In this document: positions 8,953 to 18,011 of the stretch, piece by piece
How positions within the stretch are numbered: position 1 is the stretch's first letter
How the letters are laid out: every line of letters begins with the position of its first letter
Assembly: GCA_019634275.1 (NCBI GenBank)
Contig: JAHQVP010000264.1
Location: forward strand, 1 to 37,420
DNA from: Saprospiraceae bacterium
GTDB taxonomy: Bacteria > Bacteroidota > Bacteroidia > Chitinophagales > Saprospiraceae
Reading direction: 5' to 3'
DNA: 37,420 nt
The notes under the pieces: generated by a model
Told to the model about the DNA's origin: nothing
Seen by the model: the letters and a program-made list of their open reading frames with translations, nothing else
Databases searched by the model: none
Program-made: the position numbers and the translations under genes

Positions 8953-10638
8953 CTAGCGATCGAGTACCAGTTTCCGATTGAGGGTAAGCCCTGGAACCTG
9001 CAGCCGCACGATGTACATACCGGTTGCAAACTGAGAAGCATCGATGGCAGCGGTTCCCTGACCGGCCGTTATCGGTTGGTTTGCCTGGACCTTGCCTTGC
9101 ATGTCCAATACTAACAGGTGGCCATCTTGGCGGATCTGAGGGAGTTGTACCACTACTCGGCCTATGGCTGGATTAGGGGTTATGAGTAGCTCACTTCGAT
9201 GATCAATCACAATGTCTAAAATCATGGAGTAGTCATAGGAGCCATCCAGATCCATGGCTTTGAGGCGATAGAAATAATGGCCAGCATTTTCCACCTGATC
9301 TAAAAATTGATAGTCCGTTCCTCCGTCTTGATTATTGCCCTTGGCCGTGACGTTGCCCACTTTTTCAAAGGCTGCTCCTGCAGTTCTTCGTTCGATCTCA
9401 AAATGAGATGCGTTGAGTTCGAAGCTGGTTGTCCAGTGCAATCTCACCCGCTCGTCAATGCGCTCTATCCCGGTATTGATCAGTGCTACCGGTAGCGCTG
9501 CATCAGAAAAACGATATATGGTTCCGGTCAGGCTAGCTCCATAGGCATTGCCGGATTCATCAAGGCCAAAGGTGCTTACTCTGGTAATGGTCTCATTTAA
9601 CTCCGTCACACTGGCCGATGTCCCATTGGTCGTCAAGGTCCATATTCGGTCGCTGCCGTAGTCGCCAAAGATGTAGTGCCCATTAAAATTGGGGTAGCGA
9701 CTGGCAGGCAATACCACTCCTCCGGTGACACTTCTGCCAACACTGGGATTGGCATAATCCCAAATAGGATCTCGATAGTCTGCCCCTTCAACACAAGAGC
9801 TCTGCTCAAATTCGATCTTCCCTTCTCTACAATCCCACCCAAAATTTATGGGGGACCCATTCGAGACTAAATTTATTTCTTCACGAGCACTTTGCCCCAC
9901 ATCCGCAATCCATAGGCGGTCTTGCTCATCAATGTGAATCCTCCAGGGATTCCGCACACCTACATGCCAAATCTCAGGAACCGTATCACCACCACTGGTT
10001 GCATACGGATTATTTGTAGGGACTGTATGAGCATTGAAATTGGTCGCAGAAGATGAAGTGCTGGGTGTGATCCTCAGAATCTTACCGAGTGGTGAGGTCA
10101 AATCTTGAGCCAATTCGTCCGGATCTCCTCCGCTGCCTCCATCTCCGGAGGCTATGTATAAGTACTGATTATCCATTGCCAGACCACCTCCATTGTGGTT
10201 ACCAAATGGTTGATCGAACTGCAATATGATGACTTCACTGGAAGCATTAGCCTGATTGACATTGCCACTACTCACCTGAAATCTCGACACCCGTGTGACC
10301 AATTGACCCCCTTGTGTAGTGGTGTAATTCACGAAAAAATACCCATTTGAGGCATAATTAGGGTGAAAGACCAGGCCCAAGAGACCCCGCTCATCTCCAC
10401 CACTTCCAAAAGTTGGGTTGATGTCGAGAAATCTCGTCAAGGTAGTCGTTCCTACAGGGTTGACCCATACATCTCCGTCCCTCTCCGCAAAGAAAAGTCG
10501 ATTGGAATTGTCGCCGGCATTGGCGATGTCGGTCACACTGGACAGGCCCGATGTCAGGTAATCTTCAAGAACAAGTTGAGCCGATAGCTCAGAAAGAACA
10601 CTTAAAGTCAGAAAAAGGCTAAAAACTACTTTGTACAT
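8953..10638 (-). CDS. PQQ-dependent sugar dehydrogenase (glucose/sorbosone dehydrogenase-like) with T9SS type A C-terminal domain
   Basis: Signal peptide; ASGDGGSGGDPDELAQDLTSPLGKILRI, EIWHVGVRNPWRIHID; C-terminal ITPNPAIGRVVVQLP...GMYIVRLQVPGLTLNRKLVLDR. Confidence 0.85.
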   Translation of the reverse strand: MYKVVFSLFLTLSVLSELSAQLVLEDYLTSGLSSVTDIANAGDNSNRLFFAERDGDVWVNPVGTTTLTRFLDINPTFGSGGDERGLLGLVFHPNYASNGYFFVNYTTTQGGQLVTRVSRFQVSSGNVNQANASSEVIILQFDQPFGNHNGGGLAMDNQYLYIASGDGGSGGDPDELAQDLTSPLGKILRITPSTSSSATNFNAHTVPTNNPYATSGGDTVPEIWHVGVRNPWRIHIDEQDRLWIADVGQSAREEINLVSNGSPINFGWDCREGKIEFEQSSCVEGADYRDPIWDYANPSVGRSVTGGVVLPASRYPNFNGHYIFGDYGSDRIWTLTTNGTSASVTELNETITRVSTFGLDESGNAYGASLTGTIYRFSDAALPVALINTGIERIDERVRLHWTTSFELNASHFEIERRTAGAAFEKVGNVTAKGNNQDGGTDYQFLDQVENAGHYFYRLKAMDLDGSYDYSMILDIVIDHRSELLITPNPAIGRVVVQLPQIRQDGHLLVLDMQGKVQANQPITAGQGTAAIDASQFATGMYIVRLQVPGLTLNRKLVLDR

Positions 10639-10796
10639 ATCACACTAGTTAGATCACATTATCGATGTGTTCGATCTGGGTACCAATAAGATTATGAGTG
10701 TGGAAACGCCAGAAAGATAAGAACATCCGGTCACAGATGCTTGTCTGAGCATCACAATAATGTCCAGAGTTTCCAGTCCTCTTTCTGCTTCCTTTC

Positions 10797-10804
10797 TATA
10801 TTTG
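10797..10804 (+). promoter_or_regulatory. Candidate Bacteroidota -7 box TATATTTG upstream of the phosphorylase-like gene
   Basis: Exact TAnnTTTG match 18 nt upstream of ATG 10823; no good -33 TTG seen. Confidence 0.4.
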
Positions 10805-10822
10805 CCGCCTAAATTTTCAAAG

Positions 10823-12469
10823 ATGAGCACAAGAGCTTTTCAGGTACCCTACCAGATAGATCCACAATACTCCAAGAAGGTTGCCTATTTCTGCATGGAA
10901 TTTGGCATAGATCAAGCGCTCAAAACATTCTCAGGGGGTCTGGGGTATTTGGCTGGTAGCCATATGCGCAGTGCATATGAGCTTGGCCAAAATCTGATTG
11001 GTGTGGGCATTCTCTGGAAGTACGGTTACTACGACCAGATTCGTAGCCAGGACTCCTCCATGGAGGTGCTTTTTTTAGAAAGGTTCTACAACTACCTAGA
11101 GGACACTGGGATTGTCTTTGACATTTCCGTCGATAAGCATCCGGTCAAAGTTAAGGCTTGGTATCTCCCACCAGATCGATTTAAGACGGCTCCGATGTTC
11201 TTTCTCTCGACAGACCTTCCGGAAAATGATCACCTGGCACAAACGATTTGCCATCGATTGTATGATTCAGTACCCTCGGCAAAGATCGCCCAGTATATTC
11301 TCCTGGGTCGGGGAGGAGCAGAACTCTTGCGCCAATTGAAGTTTGAACCCGATCGCATTCACCTCAATGAAGCACATGGGCTGCCTGCCATTTTCGACAT
11401 GTATTTTGAACATAAGAGCCTGGCTAAGATTAAGGAACAATTTGTATTCACGACGCATACACCAGTGGAAGCAGGCAATGAAGTGCATGATATCCACTTG
11501 CTCAAGAAGATGGGATTCTTTCATGACAACGACCTCGAGGACGTTCGAAAAATCACCGGTGTCGAAAATGGTCACTTTAATCTGACACTCGGCGCACTTC
11601 GCCTTTCGAAAAAAGCCAACGGGGTGAGCAAAATGCACGGGGAAGTAGCAAGAAAGATGTGGTCTGGATATGATGGCGTTTGCGAAATCGACCATGTGAC
11701 GAACTCTCAAAATTTTTCCTACTGGCATGACTTAGCACTCACAGCAGCACTTCAACAGGACGACGACGAAATGCTGCGTAAGAGAAAGGCGGAAATGAAG
11801 AAATCCCTCTTTCAAGAAGTGGTGGACCAGACCGGAAAGATATTTGACCCTAACACCTTGACGATCGTGTGGGCAAGAAGATTTGCGGGATACAAACGCG
11901 CTGATCTCCTAACACGAGATGTGCAAAGGTTTGAACAACTTCTATCTGATGCCGATCGACCCGTGCAAATCATATGGGCCGGTAAACCCTATCCGATGGA
12001 CTATGGTGCCATTAACACCTTTAATAACCTCGCAAGAATTTGTCGCGATTACGAAAACTGTGCGGTCTTGGTGGGTTACGAGCTTAAGCTCTCTAAACTG
12101 CTAAAGCAAGGTTCTGACATCTGGCTCAATACGCCGGTAGTAACCCGAGAAGCCTCAGGAACCAGTGGCATGACCGCTGCCATGAATGGTTCGATCAATT
12201 TCTCGACTTACGATGGTTGGATACCCGAATTTGCTCAGCACGGTCACAATGCCTTTGTCATACCAACCCCAGGTCCAGAGGTACAGGGGATAGACATCGA
12301 TCTTCATGACCTAGATCATTCCTACCGCATTCTCAATACGGAGATACTGCCGATGTATTACGATCGCCAGGCTGATTGGATGCAGATGTTTAAACAAAGC
12401 ATGCGAGACGTATTACCGTTTTTTGATTCTGCTCGTATGGCGCACGAGTACTATGAAAAAATGTACTGA
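10823..12469 (+). CDS. GT35 alpha-glucan (glycogen) phosphorylase family protein, short form, atypical PLP-site residue
   Basis: YFCMEFGIDQALKTFSGGLGYLAGSHMRSA, HTPVEAGNEVH, RRFAGYKRADLL, EASGTSGMTAAMNGSINFSTYDGW; ATG 10823 preferred over 10760. Confidence 0.8.
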   Translation: MSTRAFQVPYQIDPQYSKKVAYFCMEFGIDQALKTFSGGLGYLAGSHMRSAYELGQNLIGVGILWKYGYYDQIRSQDSSMEVLFLERFYNYLEDTGIVFDISVDKHPVKVKAWYLPPDRFKTAPMFFLSTDLPENDHLAQTICHRLYDSVPSAKIAQYILLGRGGAELLRQLKFEPDRIHLNEAHGLPAIFDMYFEHKSLAKIKEQFVFTTHTPVEAGNEVHDIHLLKKMGFFHDNDLEDVRKITGVENGHFNLTLGALRLSKKANGVSKMHGEVARKMWSGYDGVCEIDHVTNSQNFSYWHDLALTAALQQDDDEMLRKRKAEMKKSLFQEVVDQTGKIFDPNTLTIVWARRFAGYKRADLLTRDVQRFEQLLSDADRPVQIIWAGKPYPMDYGAINTFNNLARICRDYENCAVLVGYELKLSKLLKQGSDIWLNTPVVTREASGTSGMTAAMNGSINFSTYDGWIPEFAQHGHNAFVIPTPGPEVQGIDIDLHDLDHSYRILNTEILPMYYDRQADWMQMFKQSMRDVLPFFDSARMAHEYYEKMY

Positions 12470-12489
12470 TCTTAGCGTCAAAGTAATCT

Positions 12490-13401
12490 ATGCGTCTACC
12501 TAACCCGATGTCGGCGGCTGCCTTGGCTGCCAAGATAGGAGCCTTGGTCCTTGGTGATGAGACCAGAATGATATATGGCGTCAATGAAATACACAAGGTA
12601 GAACCCGGAGATCTGACATTTGTCGATGTCGAAAAGTACTTTAGGACCTCACTAGAGTCTGACGCTTCTGTCATTCTACTCAATAAGGAGGTCCCCTACC
12701 CGGCCAATAAAACCCTGTTGGTAGTGGACGAACCTTTCCGCTGCTACAATGACCTGATCTACCAGCATCGGCCAAACAACCGTATTCATGAAAGGATTGA
12801 CCCAACGGCCATCATTGGCGATCGCACTGTGATTGAGCCGGGCGTAACCATTGGACCTGGGGTCGTCATTGGGGAGGATGGGCACATTCAAGCCAATTGT
12901 TACATATCGGCCCAGACCCAAATCGGTGATCGTGTAATCATCGATGCTGGAACATGCATTGGCACCAATGGATTTTACTTTAAGGATCATGGGACCCATC
13001 GGGAAAAATGGCACTCCGGTGGCAATGTCATGATTGGTGATGACGTATTCATCGGCTCTCTCTGCACCATAAATCGAGGCATATCGGGATCCACGCGGAT
13101 CGGCAAGGGCACCAAACTGGACAGCCAGGTACACTTAGGCCATGGTGTCGAGATTGGAGAACATTGTCTCATTGCCGGTCAGTCCGGGATCGGTGGGAAG
13201 ACCATCATTGGCGATCGAGTGCGTATTATGGGACAAGTGGGGATTACCAATAATTTAGTCATCGAAGATGATGTGACGATCCTTGCTGGAACCGGAGTGA
13301 TGAACAATCTGGAAGCTGGCAAGACCTATTTTGGCGCGCCTGCTGCTGAAGCACGTCAACGGTATCGGGAAATCGTGGCCCTGCGGAATCTGACGAGGTA
13401 A
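12490..13401 (+). CDS. lpxD: UDP-3-O-acylglucosamine N-acyltransferase (LpxD)-like left-handed beta-helix acyltransferase
   Basis: 303 aa; hexapeptide repeats AIIGDRTVIEPGVTIGPGVVIGEDG..., GTNGFYFKDHGTHREKW, VHLGHGVEIGEHCLIAGQSGIGGKTIIGD. Confidence 0.75.
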   Translation: MRLPNPMSAAALAAKIGALVLGDETRMIYGVNEIHKVEPGDLTFVDVEKYFRTSLESDASVILLNKEVPYPANKTLLVVDEPFRCYNDLIYQHRPNNRIHERIDPTAIIGDRTVIEPGVTIGPGVVIGEDGHIQANCYISAQTQIGDRVIIDAGTCIGTNGFYFKDHGTHREKWHSGGNVMIGDDVFIGSLCTINRGISGSTRIGKGTKLDSQVHLGHGVEIGEHCLIAGQSGIGGKTIIGDRVRIMGQVGITNNLVIEDDVTILAGTGVMNNLEAGKTYFGAPAAEARQRYREIVALRNLTR

Positions 13402-13404
13402 GCG

Positions 13405-13680
13405 ATGACGCGGTGCCGAAGAATTCAAGTCAAAGGGAAAGTACAGGGGGTATGGTTCCGTGCAAGTACGAAAATAAAGGCCGAGGAATTGGCCCTTACG
13501 GGTACCGTTCAAAATGAAGAAGATGGATCCGTTCTGATACGAGCCTATGGACCATCTCGCGATCTCGATACACTGGAAGAGTGGTGTCATGAGGGGCCTC
13601 CTCATGCCGTAGTTTTAGAAGTCATTGCTTCCAAATGCGCACCAGGGGAGCATCCCATCGCATTCACAATTGTGCGCTGA
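13405..13680 (+). CDS. acyP: Acylphosphatase
   Basis: 91 aa; IQVKGKVQGVWFRASTKIKAEELALTGTVQNEEDGSV. Confidence 0.88.
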   Translation: MTRCRRIQVKGKVQGVWFRASTKIKAEELALTGTVQNEEDGSVLIRAYGPSRDLDTLEEWCHEGPPHAVVLEVIASKCAPGEHPIAFTIVR

Positions 13681-13689
13681 ACCACCGCT

Positions 13690-14151
13690 TCACTGATCCG
13701 AAGCCCTACGGTATTTTTCTCGACAGGGTTCTATGCAGGTGTAGCTGATGATCAAATCACGCCCGCTAAGTTCGTATCGAATGGGTAATGAGCCAGCACA
13801 ACCGACAGGCTCAATGGTTAAACTACTGCTTGAATAATTGGCTTCGAAGGGTGGGTCAGTCACAGTGCCCCGACAAAACGACACGTCCGATTCGACCACG
13901 TTGTCAACTCGAAAGTTCATCTTGCGATCACTTTGGGCAGGTTGAAAGGTTCCACTGCCGTCGCCTGGATCTGCCAAGACTTCTACCAACTCCCATACAC
14001 CTACCACGCCCACATCCTCAGTGGCTGCTTCTTTCCCGCAACCGGCGATCACAAGATTGAGTACAAGGAGACAGCAGCCCGCCAATCCTGCTTTCGTCTT
14101 GATTCCTGCTTCATAGAAAGAGCGGGGCATTTTACGATTCTTCATTTCCAT
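13690..14151 (-). CDS. Lipocalin-like lipoprotein, hypothetical
   Basis: Lipobox LVIAGC; VVGVWELVEVLADPGDGSGTF, ELSGRDLIISYTCIEPCREKYRR pattern of Bacteroidota lipocalin-like proteins. Confidence 0.6.
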   Translation of the reverse strand: MEMKNRKMPRSFYEAGIKTKAGLAGCCLLVLNLVIAGCGKEAATEDVGVVGVWELVEVLADPGDGSGTFQPAQSDRKMNFRVDNVVESDVSFCRGTVTDPPFEANYSSSSLTIEPVGCAGSLPIRYELSGRDLIISYTCIEPCREKYRRASDQ

Positions 14152-14300
14152 AGCGTTTTTTGTGTGGACGAGTGCATTCGGTTTGTAATAAGTAAAGACG
14201 GGTTAGAGCGCAAAATGGTTGGGCGAGTGTCATGCCAATGACGAACATCCATAAATCTCTCGTCCGATGTTGGCCTTCCCAGCCGATGATCGGGGATCTG

Positions 14301-14319
14301 ATGTACATTTAAAGTACAT
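14301..14319. repeat. Inverted repeat ATGTAC-N7-GTACAT, candidate operator upstream of the hydrolase–OsmC fusion
   Basis: Perfect 6-bp arms around ATTTAAA, 13 nt upstream of ATG 14333. Confidence 0.45.
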
Positions 14320-14332
14320 AACCTTACTATGT

Positions 14333-15559
14333 ATGCCTACAGAGCGAATCTCATTTACCAACCACGAAGGGCACGAACTAGCGGCAAGACTTGAAGTCCC
14401 TGCTGATCAGGACCCACTTGCCTATGCCGTTTTTGCCCATTGCTTTACTTGCAACAAGAACCTCCCAGCTGCCACCAACATCAGTCGCACCTTAGCCTCC
14501 GCAGGCATCGCAGTCCTTCGTTTTGATTTTACCGGACTTGGACAGAGTGAAGGAGAATTTGCCAAGACAAATTTTTCGACCAATATCACAGACATTATCG
14601 CTGCCTACCAGTATCTACAAGAACAACACGAAGCTCCTCAACTCATGGTAGGCCACTCCCTGGGGGGAGCTGCCGTGGTTTTTGCAGCTGCACAACTCCC
14701 CGAAGTCCGCGGGGTCGCCATTGTAGGTTCCCCATCTGAACCTGCCCATGTCACTCATTTGATGGATGAGGCACTGGAGGATATCGGGGCCAGGGGATTT
14801 GCTGAAGTGGTGATTGCGGGACGCAATTTCAGGATTGAATCACACTTCATCGAATCGCTCAAAGGGAAAGACATTGGAGATATTGTTCGGGACTGGCGCA
14901 AGGCTTTTTTGATCATGCACTCCCCTATTGACAATGTCGTGGGGATCGAAAATGCAGCCAACTACTACCGCAAAGCACTGCATCCCAAGAGTTTTGTCTC
15001 TTTAGATGGAGCTGATCATATTCTAACCAAGAAGGAAGATGCCGACTATGTGGGCAATGTTATCGCTTCATGGGCCACGCGCTATCTTGTCAGGCCGCGC
15101 ACAGATCGGCCCCTCAAGAGTGACTTCCAAGTGGTGGCCAGTCTCCATCAAGAAGATGGTTATACTACTAAGATCAAGGCTGGCAAGCACTACTTAACCG
15201 CAGACGAGCCCACATCGGTGGGCGGAGATGACTACGGACCTTCTCCCTACGAATTGCTCAGCTCAGCACTTGGTGCATGTACTGTTATGACTTTACATAT
15301 GTATGCCAGGAGAAAGAAATGGGACCTACAGCAAGTGCAAGTCCACCTCAACTACGGCAAAATCCACCCCGAAGATTGTCAGGAATGTACCGCAGAAGTA
15401 GGCAAGGACGGTAAGATCAATCACATCGAAAGGCAAATAGACTTGGAAGGAGACCTTAGTCCCGAACAACGTAGCCGCCTTTTAGAGATTGCAGATCGTT
15501 GTCCAGTGCATCGCACACTTGAGGCTGGCGTACATGTCACCACCCGATTGAGCCATTAG
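14333..15559 (+). CDS. Bifunctional alpha/beta hydrolase – OsmC family protein
   Basis: VGHSLGGAAVVFAA hydrolase nucleophile elbow; C-terminal OsmC domain with SALGACTVMTLHMYARRKKW and DRCPVHRTLE; ATG 14333 (MPTERISF) preferred over 14267. Confidence 0.9.
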   Translation: MPTERISFTNHEGHELAARLEVPADQDPLAYAVFAHCFTCNKNLPAATNISRTLASAGIAVLRFDFTGLGQSEGEFAKTNFSTNITDIIAAYQYLQEQHEAPQLMVGHSLGGAAVVFAAAQLPEVRGVAIVGSPSEPAHVTHLMDEALEDIGARGFAEVVIAGRNFRIESHFIESLKGKDIGDIVRDWRKAFLIMHSPIDNVVGIENAANYYRKALHPKSFVSLDGADHILTKKEDADYVGNVIASWATRYLVRPRTDRPLKSDFQVVASLHQEDGYTTKIKAGKHYLTADEPTSVGGDDYGPSPYELLSSALGACTVMTLHMYARRKKWDLQQVQVHLNYGKIHPEDCQECTAEVGKDGKINHIERQIDLEGDLSPEQRSRLLEIADRCPVHRTLEAGVHVTTRLSH

Positions 15560-16824
15560 TATAATCGGCCATCTTTATAAACATGGAGAGGAGACCGGAG
15601 GGCATTCAGATCTTCCAGGGGATTTCCATTTACCACCACGATATCTGCCAAAAATCCCTTGCGAAGACGCCCCAGTCGATTGAAGCCCAGGACTTCGGCA
15701 TTGGTGCTGGTGACGGATCGCAATACCTCTATTCGCTCCATCCCATATTCTTCCATCATGAGCAACTCGCGAATGTTGTCGCCATGAGGGAAGACCCCTA
15801 CGTCACCTCCTGCGCATATTCTCACGCCACTTTCGATCGCCAAAGCAAACGACTTCTTTTTGTTAATGATGCGAGGAGGATCCTCTTCGATCCCTTTCTT
15901 CCAGCCCCGATATTGCATAATGGCATCTCCAGCTGCGAGAGTGGGACAGAGCGCGACATTGTATTGCTTCATTAAGGAAAGAACCTCCATGGTCGCCCCA
16001 TCCCCATGTTCGATGGTGCTTACACCCGCGCGAGCCGAAAGCTCCATGCCTACGGGTGTCGAAGCATGTGCCACCACCTTTCTCCCGCTGAGTGCGGCCG
16101 TGTTGACAATGGTCTTAAGCTCCTCTAAGGTGAAGGTGGGCATTGCCGTTCCACCTGGTCCCCAGCGATAGTCTGCGTACACCTTGATCACGTCGGCACC
16201 GTGACCGATTTGTTCGCGAACGACCGACTCAAGGCTTGCTCCATCAGCCACTTGAGCCCCTATGGGTACTGGCACATGAGGGGCATATCCTTTAGGTCCA
16301 TAGCTACCTGTAGCGACGATTGCGCGTCCCGCTACTTGCATTCGGGGACCAGGAACAATCTCCTTTTCAATGGCTGTCTTTATTCCTACGTCGGCATAGC
16401 CGGCCCCCTCACTACCTAGGTCTCTCACGCTTGTAAAACCCGCCTTAAGAGTGGATGCTGCATGATTTACTGCTCGGATGGCACGCTCGCTATGAGATTC
16501 CAACATTACTTGATCGGTCCAAGGAGTCTCGTCATAGGGGTGCAGAAGGAAATGTGAATGACCTTCAATCAGGCCTGGCAAAACTGTTTTGCCAGGCAAG
16601 CTGTGCACTGCATCTTCAGACTCCGCTCTTGGAGCCTGACCCGATGGTCCAGCATACAAAATGCTATCCGCTTCCACCACCACTGTCCATCCTACTCGAC
16701 TGGCATAACCATCAAATACTTGCGCATCCGTCAAGAAAATACGCTGTGCACTAGCCCAGGTAGGGTTAAGCAGGAGGCTAAAGGCCACCATAAGCATAAC
16801 CCCAGTGCGTTCTTTTCTCATCAT
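15556..16824 (-). CDS. Metal-dependent amidohydrolase (imidazolonepropionase-like), secreted
   Basis: Signal peptide; LIEGHSHFLLHP, VIKVYADYRWGPGG, KVVAHASTP, STIEHGDGA, RICAGGDVGVFPHG, GFLADIVVVNGNPLED. Confidence 0.85.
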   Translation of the reverse strand: MMRKERTGVMLMVAFSLLLNPTWASAQRIFLTDAQVFDGYASRVGWTVVVEADSILYAGPSGQAPRAESEDAVHSLPGKTVLPGLIEGHSHFLLHPYDETPWTDQVMLESHSERAIRAVNHAASTLKAGFTSVRDLGSEGAGYADVGIKTAIEKEIVPGPRMQVAGRAIVATGSYGPKGYAPHVPVPIGAQVADGASLESVVREQIGHGADVIKVYADYRWGPGGTAMPTFTLEELKTIVNTAALSGRKVVAHASTPVGMELSARAGVSTIEHGDGATMEVLSLMKQYNVALCPTLAAGDAIMQYRGWKKGIEEDPPRIINKKKSFALAIESGVRICAGGDVGVFPHGDNIRELLMMEEYGMERIEVLRSVTSTNAEVLGFNRLGRLRKGFLADIVVVNGNPLEDLNALRSPLHVYKDGRLY

Positions 16825-16843
16825 TTAGCTACCAATTAATGCC

Positions 16844-17626
16844 TCAGTAAAGGGCCATGTCAAAAAACCTTCGTCGCTCCTTGGTCACCGGATGTTGATT
16901 TCCCAGTATTCGGAAAAGGGCGATGCCTGTCCGCCTGGGGAGATCGTTCATATAGCTCCGATCTGCCTGAACGGCTTCAGTGATGGTCAAGGCAGCTTCT
17001 GAAAATGCCAGCGCTGCCAGCAAATCCCGCACGGTGAGCATAAGGGATTGCACCGGGCCATCGGTAGGGTCATCCAGTTCAACCAACTGCTTCAGGGCAG
17101 TGATGTCTTCCCTTAATGTGTAGTCTGGATGACCTTGTCGAATATCCTCGGTCAAGGCAAAGGCCTGCTCCGGGTCTTGAAATACGATCAAACGTGCGAG
17201 GGTGTGTTTTGCCGTCACATGGTCTGGATGTACCCTTATGAACTCCTGCACCATCTCGATTTGATCACTTGGGTTCCTCGACCCAAGTTCTTGCTCCAGT
17301 TCACTCCAGGACTCCTTTTCTATCGAAGGCAGATTTTCATCCAACCACTTGTTCACCTGGACCGCTGATAACGCACCAGCAAACTCCGCTATGACCGCTC
17401 TCTTGTGAAACAACTTGACATTGGGGATGCTTCTTATCTGGTATGCATTGGCCAAGTCTTGCTCCTCCTCCGTATTGACTTTAATCAATACAAAGTCGGA
17501 TCGTTCTTCTGCCACTGCATTAAGCACCGGGCCCAGTACACGGCATGGTCCACACCAGGGTGCCCAAAAATCCACCAGAATCGGCGTGGATTCGCTGGGC
17601 TCCAATACCTCTTTTTCAAAGTCCAT
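16844..17626 (-). CDS. Thioredoxin-domain protein with C-terminal TPR-like region (CnoX/YbbN-like)
   Basis: DFWAPWCGPCRVLGPVLNAVAEE, RSIPNVKLFHKRAVIAEFAGAL, then helical repeats; start set at MDFEKEVLEPS (CAT 17624-17626), not the ORF-track start 17785. Confidence 0.85.
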   Translation of the reverse strand: MDFEKEVLEPSESTPILVDFWAPWCGPCRVLGPVLNAVAEERSDFVLIKVNTEEEQDLANAYQIRSIPNVKLFHKRAVIAEFAGALSAVQVNKWLDENLPSIEKESWSELEQELGSRNPSDQIEMVQEFIRVHPDHVTAKHTLARLIVFQDPEQAFALTEDIRQGHPDYTLREDITALKQLVELDDPTDGPVQSLMLTVRDLLAALAFSEAALTITEAVQADRSYMNDLPRRTGIALFRILGNQHPVTKERRRFFDMALY

Positions 17627-18011
17627 TTCGTGACTCCGTACTTTCAAAACACGTATTCTTCTTGACTGCCTTTCTAAAATAAAGTGCGTAGGCGATGCCT
17701 GCAAGGAAGAAACCCAAGAACTCTCGTACCAGTTCGATATGGGGAGATTCTGCTTGCATCGACCCTGTGATCGTAGGCATACCACCGGTCAACCAGGAGA
17801 CGAAATCAGGCACTAACAGCACAATCCCAAAAAAAGCAGCAGCAGATCCCGCCAGGGCCAAAGTCATCGATTCTCTACCAGAAAAAGCCCTAATCGCAAC
17901 CAGCGATACCCCCAGATAAATTACGATCCATCCGATGGGGTCTGGATCATTAATTTGCCAATAGGCAAACAGCACAAAGAGAATCGCCACCAACAGATGT
18001 ACAATCTTCAT
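17616..18011 (-). CDS. TMEM220 family membrane protein
   Basis: 131 aa; MKIVHLLVAILFVLFAYWQINDPDPIGWIVIYLGVSLVAIRAF, several TM helices. Confidence 0.7.
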   Translation of the reverse strand: MKIVHLLVAILFVLFAYWQINDPDPIGWIVIYLGVSLVAIRAFSGRESMTLALAGSAAAFFGIVLLVPDFVSWLTGGMPTITGSMQAESPHIELVREFLGFFLAGIAYALYFRKAVKKNTCFESTESRNGL

